Assembly (NCBI GenBank): GCA_017630995.1
Contig: JAGBUD010000091.1
Location: 1-18,476, forward strand
Source of the DNA: Clostridia bacterium
Lineage (GTDB): Bacteria > Bacillota_A > Clostridia > Oscillospirales > CAG-272
Length of the DNA: 18,476 bases
Direction of reading: 5' to 3'
The position numbers were made by a program, and so were the translations under genes. The notes under the pieces were generated by a model. The model made no database searches. It saw nothing but the letters and a program-made list of their open reading frames with translations, and was not told the origin of the DNA. The number at the start of each line of letters is the position of its first letter. Within the stretch, counting starts at the first letter, position 1. Of the stretch, positions 1 through 11,733 are shown piece after piece.

Positions 1-4967
<4,967 letters not shown>

Positions 4968-5014
4968 AAATAGAATCACTCCATTCCTGAAATTTTACAA
5001 ATACTATCTTCCTC

Positions 5015-5031
5015 TGACGGCGGCACCGTCA
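5015..5031 (-). promoter_or_regulatory. Small hairpin in the rpoB 5' leader
   Basis: TGACGG/CCGTCA (5015-5020 with 5026-5031) with a 5-nt loop, inside the roughly 170-nt leader between the inferred rpoB transcription start (about 5137) and the start codon. The stem is short, so a role is uncertain. The rest of the leader is A/T- and purine-rich with no recognised riboswitch. Confidence 0.3.
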
Positions 5032-5143
5032 AAGTGAACAAAAAACAGCCTTTAAATATGGAAAATTTGTACGTTTTTTCTTCCTCTTCCTTAAAAAAGG
5101 GCAAAAAACCCCCATAGTAAAAGCGATTATAATGCAGTATAAT

Positions 5144-5171
5144 ATTATAACACAATTTTCGTGTTTGTCAA
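5144..5171 (-). promoter_or_regulatory. Sigma-A promoter of rpoB-rpoC
   Basis: On the minus strand, -35 TTGACA (5166-5171) and -10 TATAAT (5144-5149) are both perfect consensus, separated by 16 nt. The inferred start is near 5137, giving a leader of about 170 nt. A second TATAAT at 5126-5131 has only a weak -35. The region 5172-5347 is very AT-rich (including another TTGACA at 5277-5282 without a good -10) and shows no gene. Confidence 0.8.
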
Positions 5172-5347
5172 TAGTTTTTTAGAAAAATTTTCTAGGAATT
5201 TTCCCTATTTTTAAATTTTTTGCGTCTTATTTTGAAATTTTATTAGGTGATATTTCACAATTTTTAAATTTTATATTGTCAACTTGCGACAATTTTTTTG
5301 CTCAAAAAAGTTCTTTCGAGTCTTAAAAACGCCCTGAAAAAGCGAAA

Positions 5348-5393
5348 AAAGCGAGCCTTTTGATTACCGATAACGGCTCTCAAGGCTCGCTTT
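5348..5393 (-). terminator. Intrinsic terminator of the prfC-trmB-radC1-radC2 unit
   Basis: A perfect 12-bp stem AAAGCGAGCCTT/AAGGCTCGCTTT (5348-5359 with 5382-5393) is followed on the minus strand by TTTTTTCGCTTTTT. It sits about 70 nt after the radC2 stop and before the rpoB promoter, so it insulates the two units. Confidence 0.85.
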
Positions 5394-5460
5394 ATGCCGC
5401 GGGGGGCACACTGCTATATATAATTATAATGTAGATTTTGAAAGCTTCCTTTGCGAAAAA

Positions 5461-6051
5461 TCAAAGCATTTTCGGGTCGATTTTAAACACCTGGTCGTCT
5501 GCAACCACGTAATGCGCGATAATCTCCTTGCCCATTGGGAGCATAAGGTCGGTCATCTGCTTAGTTACCTCCAAATCCTGCGAGGAGGGGTTGGGATTTC
5601 CGTACGGGTGGTTATGGGCAACAACTCCGCGCACGACTCCGCACCTAACCATTGCTTCGAGGATTTTGCGGGGCAAAAAGACCGATGATGAGAGGCTTCC
5701 TCCGCCGATATTTACGGGTTTATTAAGTCTTCCCTTTTCGTCTATCGGGAAGAAATACACTGCCTCGTCAGTCGTTCCGAGATAGAGGGAAACGACGTAT
5801 TTGCAAAATTCGTTTTCGTCGTATTCCCTGCCGAATTTAAAGCTTTCAGTCACCCGTCTTGAAGCGAGGGCTGCAACCACCTTTAGCAAAACGGTGTTCA
5901 TTTCTCCGAGGGAGCTGCAAACGTCCACGTTCGGTATTTGCGCCATACGCAGAAATCCCGAAAACCTTTCGTGCATAAGCTCGCACGCCTTTTGGGGATC
6001 TTTGTCGGAATAGGCAAGCAGGTCTGTGAGCGCGTTCTTTATATCATTCAT
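5461..6051 (-). CDS. RadC-like JAB/MPN-domain protein, second copy with degenerate N-terminus
   Basis: 196-residue RadC-family paralogue. The C-terminal half holds the JAMM-type metal motif H-x-H-x7-S-x2-D: His146, His148, Ser156, Asp159 (HNHPYGNPNPSSQD), then EVTKQ. The N-terminal 65 residues follow the RadC helical pattern, but the glycine hairpin of the helix-hairpin-helix is gone. The Glu expected about 35 residues before the HNHP, in family ETLFxGT, aligns here with Pro112 (KPVNIGGGS). Catalytic competence is therefore doubtful. RadC biochemistry is unsettled in general; a nuclease or repair role is only a family label. Start ATG 6051 overlaps the radC1 stop by 8 nt (ATGAATGA) with GGGAGG 12 nt upstream. 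A longer start at 6078 is possible but leaves that SD inside the gene. Confidence 0.85.
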   Translation of the reverse strand: MNDIKNALTDLLAYSDKDPQKACELMHERFSGFLRMAQIPNVDVCSSLGEMNTVLLKVVAALASRRVTESFKFGREYDENEFCKYVVSLYLGTTDEAVYFFPIDEKGRLNKPVNIGGGSLSSSVFLPRKILEAMVRCGVVRGVVAHNHPYGNPNPSSQDLEVTKQMTDLMLPMGKEIIAHYVVADDQVFKIDPKML

Positions 6052-6781
6052 ATTTTTGACACGCCTCCCTGCTTTCATGGAATTTTTTAAGCGCGGGATT
6101 CTGCTTTACAAACATATCGAGGTGATTCATCGCGCCGACGAATTTATCACCGCACACGATGTAATGCTCGGCAAGCTCAATCGAAACGCTTGCAAGCGAA
6201 TCGCGGATAAGCTTATTGGTTGCCATATCTCCAACCGTCGGAAACAGCGGACCGTGCGGGTGGTTATGAACGCTGACGACAACCGAGGCTTTATAATCGA
6301 GAGCCTTATCGACAAAGGGTGCGGCATTGACTGCGCCCGAATGGTAATCGAGGTCGTAAAGCTCCTCGTATGCCAGCATTCTCATATTTGCGTCAAAGAA
6401 CGCGGCAGCGGTTTTATAGGTTTTGTAATGGGAAAGCTTTTTGACGAAGAATGCGCCAAGGCGCTCGAAATTATCGTACACGGGCTTATCCGAGCTTAAA
6501 ACGGGCATAAGGACTATCTTTGCCGCCGTGTGTATAAGCTCGCAGATTTGCTCACCGACGCCCGGCACCTCTAGAAGCTCCTCGCGGCTCGCCGAAAAGA
6601 GAGCCTCGATATTACCGAATTTTTGCACAAGGCGCCTTGCAATATCTCCCGTATCCTTAAACGGAAGTGCGTAATAGAGCAGTATTTCGACAAGCTCGTG
6701 GGTTTCAAAAACCTCGCTGCCGTGTGCGATGAGCTTTTGTCGCATTCTTTCTCTGTGACCCTTATGTATTTGCTCGGACAT
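6044..6781 (-). CDS. radC: DNA repair protein RadC (UPF0758), JAB/MPN-domain
   Basis: 245-residue RadC. N-terminal domain: HELVEILLYYALPFKDT at residues 28-44 and a helix-hairpin-helix around EVPGVGEQI (71-79), implying DNA binding. C-terminal JAB domain: HNHPHGPLFPTVGD at 172-185, so the metal motif H-x-H-x7-[S]-x2-D has Thr182 in place of Ser. Glu139/140 in YEELYDLD stands at the family Glu position. E. coli RadC is about 222 residues. Despite the name, its true function is unclear. Start ATG 6781 follows the trmB stop by one base (TAA-A-ATG), so translation is probably coupled. A longer frame begins inside trmB but has no homology to support it. Third gene of the prfC unit. Confidence 0.92.
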   Translation of the reverse strand: MSEQIHKGHRERMRQKLIAHGSEVFETHELVEILLYYALPFKDTGDIARRLVQKFGNIEALFSASREELLEVPGVGEQICELIHTAAKIVLMPVLSSDKPVYDNFERLGAFFVKKLSHYKTYKTAAAFFDANMRMLAYEELYDLDYHSGAVNAAPFVDKALDYKASVVVSVHNHPHGPLFPTVGDMATNKLIRDSLASVSIELAEHYIVCGDKFVGAMNHLDMFVKQNPALKKFHESREACQKYE

Positions 6782-6782
6782 T

Positions 6783-7505
6783 TTATTTTCCGTCTTTTCC
6801 ATAGGTTTTTCTATCGGGCAAAAGCTCGGGCGATATTTCAATATCAAAGCCACGGGGCTTTCTTACCGAAAGCATATTTATCTTCATTCCCTCGGCGGAG
6901 AATGCGGTTTCGTATTCAGTCATAACGTTGCCCTCGTTCCATTCCGACGCGTGCAAATCACGCGTAACTGCATCGGGGACGAGTCCTATAGCCTCGACTT
7001 CTTCAAGAGAGAAATCGAAGAGCGCGACGTTATCGGTTTTAAACGTAAGGCTTCCGCCCTCCTTTAAAAGATTAAAATAGAGCGAAAGATATCTTCTGTG
7101 AGTCAAGCGGCGCTTTGCGTATCCCTTTTTTGTCCACGGGTCAGAAAAATTGAGGAAGATTTTATCCACCGTTCCCATTTTGAATATACGGGAAAGGTTA
7201 TCCGCCGTATCGACGATGAAGCGAAGATTATCGGGGCGCTCCGCAGCGGTGCTTTTTGCCTTTTCCGCAGCAAGAACGACGCAATCCGACACGCGCTCCA
7301 TAGCAAAATATGCGGCATTCGGATTTCTTTTGGTCATTTCGGCGGCAAATCCGCCCTTGCCCGCGCCTATTTCGAGGTAGACGGGCGCGCCCGACATATT
7401 CATTACTGCCGCTGGGTCGCAAGTAGGGGACTCGGGCATTTCAAATATAAGCTCGCGGCAAGCGTTTAGCCTTGCCTCGCCGTTTTTCTTTTTCCTCATT
7501 CTCAT
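6783..7505 (-). CDS. trmB: tRNA (guanine-46-N7)-methyltransferase
   Basis: Transfers a methyl group from S-adenosylmethionine to N7 of G46 in the tRNA variable loop. 240 residues, a normal bacterial size with a slightly long C-terminus. SAM-binding EIGAGKGGF at 45-53; family signature NFSDPW at 119-124 followed by KKxxxKRRLTHRRYL; KTDN at 156-159; NVMTEYE at 193-199, all as in TrmB. ATG 7505 has GGAG 10 nt upstream; ATG 7499 is the alternative. It lies 24 nt after prfC, in the same unit. TrmB next to RF3 gives a translation-themed start to this operon. Confidence 0.96.
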   Translation of the reverse strand: MRMRKKKNGEARLNACRELIFEMPESPTCDPAAVMNMSGAPVYLEIGAGKGGFAAEMTKRNPNAAYFAMERVSDCVVLAAEKAKSTAAERPDNLRFIVDTADNLSRIFKMGTVDKIFLNFSDPWTKKGYAKRRLTHRRYLSLYFNLLKEGGSLTFKTDNVALFDFSLEEVEAIGLVPDAVTRDLHASEWNEGNVMTEYETAFSAEGMKINMLSVRKPRGFDIEISPELLPDRKTYGKDGK

Positions 7506-7529
7506 AAGCTTAACACTCCGTTATTTCGG

Positions 7530-9143
7530 TTATATCTCACGGATTTCTCCGTCGCCCTTTGAAAATTCCATCAATTCAAGGCCGGGGTTGTCCTCAAGCA
7601 CCCAGCGGATTGCCCATTCGCTCGTGAATATGAGCAGGTTATTTCCGCGGAAGTCCTGCACCCATTTCGTGTCGTGCGAGAGCTTCAAGGTCTTGGGGTC
7701 GAGGTCCGGGTCTCTTATCCAACGAATTTGCTGATATGCAAGATTAGTTCTGCGCAGGTCACAGCCGTATTCGTTTTTGAGTCTGTATTCGAGAACCTCG
7801 AACTGAAGAACGCCGACAACGCCGACGATAACGCGCTCAAGTCCCGAATTTGGCTCGAAGAATATCTGAATTGCACCCTCTTGGGCAATCTGATTCATAC
7901 CCTTGGCAAACTGCTTGCGCTTCATTGAGTCTATCTGCTCAACAACCGCAAAATGCTCGGGCGCAAAGGTGGGGATTCCCTCGAATTTAATCTTCTTTCC
8001 CTTTTCGCAAACGGTGTCACCTATCGAGAAGATACCGGGGTCAAAGACACCGATTATATCGCCCGCATACGCCTCATCTATAACCTCGCGCTCCGCCGCC
8101 ATCATCTGTTGAGGCTGGGAAAGGCGAAACGCCTTTGCGCCTTGAACGTGGAAATATTCCTTTCCGCGCTCGAATTTTCCCGAGCATATACGCATAAACG
8201 CAATTCTATCGCGGTGCGCCTTGTTCATATTAGCCTGAATTTTAAAGACGAATGCCGAAAAGCCCTCGTCAAACGGGTCTATGGTTTCGCCCTCCGCAAT
8301 TCTCGGAAGCGGCGGGGTGGTCATTTTAAGGAAATGAACGAGAAACGGCTCGATACCGAAGTTATTGAGAGCCGAGCCGAAGAAGACGGGAGAAAGCTTA
8401 CCGTGGCGCACAGCTTCAAGGTCGAAGTCGTATGACGCGCCGTCAAGAAGCTCAATCTGCTCGCAGAGCTCCTCGCGCAGATTCTCACCGATGAGCGAAT
8501 CGAGCTTTTCCGTGTCGCTTATATCGCAGTCGATACCCTTAATTCTGTCGCGTCCTCTGTGCGAATCTCCAAACGAGAGAATCGAGCGCGCTTCTCTGTC
8601 GTAAACGCCCTTAAATCTCTGTCCGCAGCCGATGGGCCAGTTCATAGGATAGGTGCCTATTCCGAACTCGCGCTCAAGCTCGTCGAGAAGGTCGAAGGGA
8701 TCTCTCGCTTCTCTGTCCATTTTATTTATAAAGGTGAAAATGGGAATATCTCGCATTGCGCAGACCTTGAAGAGCTTTCTGGTTTGAGGCTCGATACCCT
8801 TTGCCGCGTCGATAACCATAACCGCGCTATCCGCTGCCATAAGCGTTCTGTACGTGTCCTCGGAGAAGTCTTGGTGACCGGGCGTGTCAAGAATATTAAC
8901 GCAATAGCCGTCGTATTCAAACTGCAAAACCGACGAGGTTATGGATATACCTCTCTGCTTTTCGAGGTCCATCCAGTCTGACGTTGCGTGCTTATCGTTC
9001 TGCTTTCCCTTTACCGAGCCTGCGGACTGAATTGCGCCGCCGTAGAGAAGAAACTTCTCCGTCAAGGTGGTTTTACCTGCGTCGGGGTGTGAAATTATAG
9101 CGAACGTGCGTCTTCTGTTTATCTCACGAGATAATTCTGCCAT
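7530..9143 (-). CDS. prfC: Peptide chain release factor 3 (RF3)
   Basis: Translational GTPase that recycles RF1/RF2 from the ribosome after termination. 537 residues (E. coli RF3 is 529). G1 SHPDAGKT at 18-25, G2 RGISIT at 64-69, G3 DTPGH at 86-90, G4 NKMD at 140-143, G5 SALN at 257-260. Domain II and III sequences (FKIQANMNKAHRDRIAF; VGVVGVLQFEVLEYRL) are RF3-specific rather than EF-G or TypA. Start ATG 9143 has AAGGAG 9 nt upstream. It heads the unit prfC-trmB-radC1-radC2. Its promoter overlaps the stop codon of the upstream kinase gene. Confidence 0.97.
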   Translation of the reverse strand: MAELSREINRRRTFAIISHPDAGKTTLTEKFLLYGGAIQSAGSVKGKQNDKHATSDWMDLEKQRGISITSSVLQFEYDGYCVNILDTPGHQDFSEDTYRTLMAADSAVMVIDAAKGIEPQTRKLFKVCAMRDIPIFTFINKMDREARDPFDLLDELEREFGIGTYPMNWPIGCGQRFKGVYDREARSILSFGDSHRGRDRIKGIDCDISDTEKLDSLIGENLREELCEQIELLDGASYDFDLEAVRHGKLSPVFFGSALNNFGIEPFLVHFLKMTTPPLPRIAEGETIDPFDEGFSAFVFKIQANMNKAHRDRIAFMRICSGKFERGKEYFHVQGAKAFRLSQPQQMMAAEREVIDEAYAGDIIGVFDPGIFSIGDTVCEKGKKIKFEGIPTFAPEHFAVVEQIDSMKRKQFAKGMNQIAQEGAIQIFFEPNSGLERVIVGVVGVLQFEVLEYRLKNEYGCDLRRTNLAYQQIRWIRDPDLDPKTLKLSHDTKWVQDFRGNNLLIFTSEWAIRWVLEDNPGLELMEFSKGDGEIREI

Positions 9144-9167
9144 TTGGAAATTCTCCTTAAAATTTTA

Positions 9168-9209
9168 AAACGTCCTCGAGCCGAGATAGACTCAAGCCCG
9201 AAAACGTTT
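9168..9209 (-). promoter_or_regulatory. Possible hairpin in the prfC leader
   Basis: In the minus transcript, AAACGT near the inferred start pairs with ACGTTT (9204-9209 with 9168-9173), and internally CTTGAG pairs with CTCGAG including one G-U (9191-9196 with 9175-9180). A short U-rich stretch follows. The prfC SD is left free. This could be a weak terminator for the kinase gene or a leader structure. Confidence 0.3.
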
Positions 9210-9212
9210 AAT

Positions 9213-9241
9213 ATTTTAGCATATTTAATATATTTTGTCAA
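9213..9241 (-). promoter_or_regulatory. Sigma-A promoter of prfC
   Basis: -35 TTGACA (9236-9241), 17-nt spacer, -10 TAAAAT (9213-9218). Inferred start is near 9206, with a leader of about 63 nt. The -35 contains the TGA stop codon of the upstream kinase gene. Confidence 0.7.
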
Positions 9242-10173
9242 TACAGTGATTCGTATTTTCCGCCGGGAATAAACTCGCGGATAAGCGAGGTGTCGGGAAC
9301 CAGAGAATTATCGAGCGGCTCGACCTCCCTTACCGCAGAAAGCACCGCTGCGGCATAAGCGTCACTTGCGGCAAGACGGTCGGAAATTCGCGCCTCGGCA
9401 AAGGGGCGCATAACCGAAAGCTCGAATATATGAAACGTGTCTGCGCTGATATCGGCATAAACACGGTTTGGATAGAGGTATTTATCCTCACCGACAAGCA
9501 CCGAGCGCCAAAGCTCGAGCGTTCTTTCTGCGTCTGCACCGCGATATATGCTATCCCTTATCATTCTGCGCAAGAATCTGATTTTTCTGCCCGAAATAAT
9601 GCGCTCACCGTCGCGGCAAACGTTGGTTGAAACGCTGATAAAGAGCTTTAGGCATCTCTCGCTTGGAAGCGGCGAGAATATCAAGGGGTTTAGGGCGTGC
9701 AATCCCTCAATGATAACGCAGCCGTGCGGCATTGGTGCATGCTTTCGCATCTCAACTCTGCGCGCAACCTTGAAATCGTATCTCGGGAGACTGAACTCGC
9801 GCGAGCCTGCAATAGAGAGCATCGTTTCACGAAGAAGCGGAATATCGAGGGCAGAGACGCTCTCAAGGTCGCGCGTGCCATCGGGGCACAGCGGATAGGC
9901 GGGAGAATCGAAATCAAGGTAAAAATCGTCAAGCGAAACGACGATAGACTCCTCCCCGTGTGACTTTATTCTATCCGAAATGAGATTTGCGGTCGTTGTT
10001 TTGCCGGAGCCGGACGGACCCGCAAGAAGAAGTATTTTGATGTTTTTATCACCCAAAATGCGCTCGGACGTCGAGTTTATAAAATCGAGATATTTTTCCT
10101 CACCGAGCCGCACAAGCTCACCCTTTGACGTGCGGGCAAGGTCGTTTATTTGCTTAATATCTATTTCTGCCAT
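9238..10173 (-). CDS. Uridine kinase-family nucleoside kinase
   Basis: P-loop kinase of the phosphoribulokinase/uridine kinase family; the likely reaction is phosphorylation of a nucleoside such as uridine in pyrimidine salvage. 311 residues. Walker A GPSGSGKT at 52-59; SLDDFYLDFDSPAYPLCPDG from about 80 (substrate side); RYDF at 131-134; IIEGLHALNP at about 153-162; an arginine-rich lid (RKIRFLRRMIRD). The ~50 residues before the P-loop are short. Many Clostridia carry a longer nucleoside kinase with an N-terminal TGS/ThrRS-like region, which is absent here. The exact substrate cannot be read from the sequence. Start ATG 10173 has AAAGGG about 7 nt upstream. Own promoter; possible read-through into prfC. 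Confidence 0.85.
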   Translation of the reverse strand: MAEIDIKQINDLARTSKGELVRLGEEKYLDFINSTSERILGDKNIKILLLAGPSGSGKTTTANLISDRIKSHGEESIVVSLDDFYLDFDSPAYPLCPDGTRDLESVSALDIPLLRETMLSIAGSREFSLPRYDFKVARRVEMRKHAPMPHGCVIIEGLHALNPLIFSPLPSERCLKLFISVSTNVCRDGERIISGRKIRFLRRMIRDSIYRGADAERTLELWRSVLVGEDKYLYPNRVYADISADTFHIFELSVMRPFAEARISDRLAASDAYAAAVLSAVREVEPLDNSLVPDTSLIREFIPGGKYESLY

Positions 10174-10206
10174 AGCTATACCCTTTCTTTATCTTTCCCT
10201 ATCATT

Positions 10207-10220
10207 ATACTATATAGTAT
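10207..10220. promoter_or_regulatory. 14-bp palindrome over the kinase -10 region
   Basis: ATACTATATAGTAT is a perfect 14-bp palindrome overlapping the -10 of the kinase promoter. It may be a regulator site or simply AT-rich coincidence. Confidence 0.35.
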
Positions 10221-10242
10221 CACATCGGACACAAAAAATCAA
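10214..10242 (-). promoter_or_regulatory. Promoter of the nucleoside kinase gene
   Basis: -35 TTGATT (10237-10242), 17-nt spacer, -10 TACTAT (10214-10219) with an extended TGn just upstream. Inferred start near 10207, leader about 34 nt. An alternative TATAAT at 10204-10209 lacks a good -35. Confidence 0.55.
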
Positions 10243-10432
10243 TTTTATATTTTTAACACACCGTAAATTTCCAGAGGCTCTTGCTTTAGGGAAGCCAAGC
10301 CTTTCGTCAAACCCAAAATTGCGGCAAGAAAAGGATTGAGTCAATCCATAGATTAGTTCAGGGATTTTATCCGTTTGAAACCGCACGAAAGCGCACTGCG
10401 CTCTTTGGGCGGGAGGCTAAAAAAATAAAAAA
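10243..10432. other. Intergenic stretch without a recognised gene
   Basis: Between the peptide-gene terminator and the kinase promoter. I see no ORF with an SD. Two small inverted repeats are present: GGATTGA-G-TCAATCC at 10333-10347 and AGCGC-ACT-GCGCT at 10390-10402. Neither is followed by a T-tract. Confidence 0.5.
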
Positions 10433-10466
10433 AAGAAGACCCGCCGATTGAAAAACGGGTCTTCTT
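10433..10466 (-). terminator. Intrinsic terminator of the 40-aa peptide gene
   Basis: A perfect 11-bp stem AAGAAGACCCG/CGGGTCTTCTT (10433-10443 with 10456-10466), loop 12 nt. On the minus strand it is followed by TTTTTT-A-TTTTTTT. It begins about 10 nt after the peptide stop codon. No T-tract on the plus side, so it is one-directional. Confidence 0.9.
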
Positions 10467-10476
10467 GTCATGCCTA

Positions 10477-10599
10477 TTAATAGCTGGGCAATTGAACAGG
10501 TCTGGAGTCTTTGTTGTACGTATTCTGTACTCCACTCGCAGTAATTATATCAACACTGTTCAGCATAAATATTTCGCATGTAGGAATTTCATATTTCAT
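10477..10599 (-). CDS. 40-residue peptide of unknown function with its own transcription unit
   Basis: Small ORF: ATG 10599 to TAA 10477, 40 residues, opening MKYEIPTCEIFMLNSVD and continuing with IITASGV, then a polar end (NTYNKDSRP) finishing in LPSY. GGAG lies 6 nt before the ATG; an in-frame ATG at 10611 has no SD. Support is structural: a perfect sigma-A promoter 45 nt upstream, a good SD and a strong terminator 10 nt downstream. No signal peptide or membrane helix; one Cys (residue 8). From memory, short Clostridia proteins of the form 'MKxxxxPxxExxxLxxxDVITxSG' recur as uncharacterised hypotheticals, and this fits that pattern. A ribosomal-peptide precursor, toxin or signal peptide are all possible, but no maturation enzyme or transporter is adjacent. 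Function unknown. Confidence 0.75.
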   Translation of the reverse strand: MKYEIPTCEIFMLNSVDIITASGVQNTYNKDSRPVQLPSY

Positions 10600-10643
10600 A
10601 TTACTCTCCATACACAAACAAAAGCATAACCGATTGCATTATC

Positions 10644-10672
10644 ATTATAAACGATTTTTTATATTTTGTCAA
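10644..10672 (-). promoter_or_regulatory. Perfect-consensus promoter of the 40-aa peptide gene
   Basis: -35 TTGACA (10667-10672), 17-nt spacer, -10 TATAAT (10644-10649). Inferred start near 10637, leader about 38 nt. The 14 bases at 10661-10674 are identical to those at 9230-9243 around the prfC -35. Confidence 0.8.
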
Positions 10673-10724
10673 TAACTTTTTTAAATTTTTTTGATTTTTT
10701 TGCTTTTGTCTGCATTTTTTACGC

Positions 10725-11699
10725 TTATTCCTGATTTGAGGCGGGAATTTTGCGCTTGGGGCGGGGGGATTTTCTCTTTGATTTTTTTCTGATAACCGTT
10801 TTCTGAAGCGCCTCCTCAAACTCCGCTATGCGCTCGCGGCTCGCCTTATCAACAGTTCGCTTTGCGCGCCAGGTTTCATTGAAATTGCGGTATAGCTTCA
10901 AGGAGAGGAACATATCTCCGTCTGCTTCGCAGCGGTAATGGAATGTATATCTCTGCCCCTTTGAATGAAGCGGCTTTGAGATAAGCTTGAGCTTCTGCGC
11001 GCATATCGGGCACGCGGGTGCCTTTACTATATCGTCGTCGAGAAGCTCGCCGATTGTGACGTATCCGTCGTCGCCTGCGTCCGCGTCACCGATAACCGAG
11101 CTTTCAAGGGTATCGCCTATCGGGCGGGAATAATTCTTGATTCCCTCATCTAGGTTTAGCTTTTGCGCAACGAGGGCGGTAAAATAAGCATCGTTAAGTG
11201 CGTCGTGGGCGGGGAGATTTTGCGGAATTTCGAAATATTCCATTGCATATTCAAGCGAGCGCTGCTTTTTTCCGTCGTCCGTTGCTCTGTTGAATATGAG
11301 CTGCAGGTCATAGGTTGAATCGAGCCAATCGCTCTTTATGCCGTGAACGTTAAGGTTTTCCTTGAGCATAGGCACGTCATCGGGGCCCCACGTCAAGAAT
11401 ACGAAATCCTTTCCGCACCAATTTTTAAATCTTTCGGCTGCCTCGGGAAGCGGCGTTCCCATATCCATCTGCTCCTGCGATATGCCCGTAAGCTCCGATA
11501 CGTGACGGTGGAGCTTCTTGAAATACTTGGGCTTTACGATTATCTGATACGAGCCGCAAATATTCATATACTTATCGAGCTTAACCGCGCCTATCTGGAT
11601 AACCTCTCCGCGAAGACGCGAGGAAAGGCGGCGCTGAACCGCAAGCGCCTTTTCGGCATACGCCTGATTCCATTCAAGGTCAAGTGTTACGTAATACAT
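10725..11699 (-). CDS. DEDDh 3'-5' exonuclease with C-terminal Cys module and basic tail
   Basis: 324 residues. Residues 1-180 form an RNase T/DnaQ-type exonuclease: ExoI DLEWN (Asp7, Glu9), ExoII WGPDD (Asp107/108), ExoIII HDALNDA (His165, Asp170). Preference for RNA or DNA cannot be read; related bacterial proteins (KapD/ERI-1-like) are suspected RNA 3'-end trimmers. After a linker, CPIC at 230-233 plus Cys257 (HYRC) suggests a small metal-binding ribbon, although only three Cys are visible and His255 may be the fourth ligand. The last ~22 residues are rich in Lys/Arg (KKSKRKSPRPKRK), a probable nucleic-acid contact. Start ATG 11699 has AAGGA 6 nt upstream. Single gene with its own promoter, divergent from glutamine synthetase. 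Confidence 0.85.
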   Translation of the reverse strand: MYYVTLDLEWNQAYAEKALAVQRRLSSRLRGEVIQIGAVKLDKYMNICGSYQIIVKPKYFKKLHRHVSELTGISQEQMDMGTPLPEAAERFKNWCGKDFVFLTWGPDDVPMLKENLNVHGIKSDWLDSTYDLQLIFNRATDDGKKQRSLEYAMEYFEIPQNLPAHDALNDAYFTALVAQKLNLDEGIKNYSRPIGDTLESSVIGDADAGDDGYVTIGELLDDDIVKAPACPICAQKLKLISKPLHSKGQRYTFHYRCEADGDMFLSLKLYRNFNETWRAKRTVDKASRERIAEFEEALQKTVIRKKSKRKSPRPKRKIPASNQE

Positions 11700-11733
11700 C
11701 TTAAATCCTTACTTAATAATTTTTAACAGAATA

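Noticed and set aside
5029..5115. 28-codon ORF (MGVFCPFLRK...) in the rpoB leader, a possible leader peptide
   Set aside because: No SD before its ATG, low-complexity T-rich codons and no attenuator downstream.
10353..10535. 60-codon minus-strand frame crossing the 40-aa peptide gene and its terminator
   Set aside because: It reads through the terminator stem in a different frame and has no SD; the 40-aa frame has the promoter, SD and terminator.
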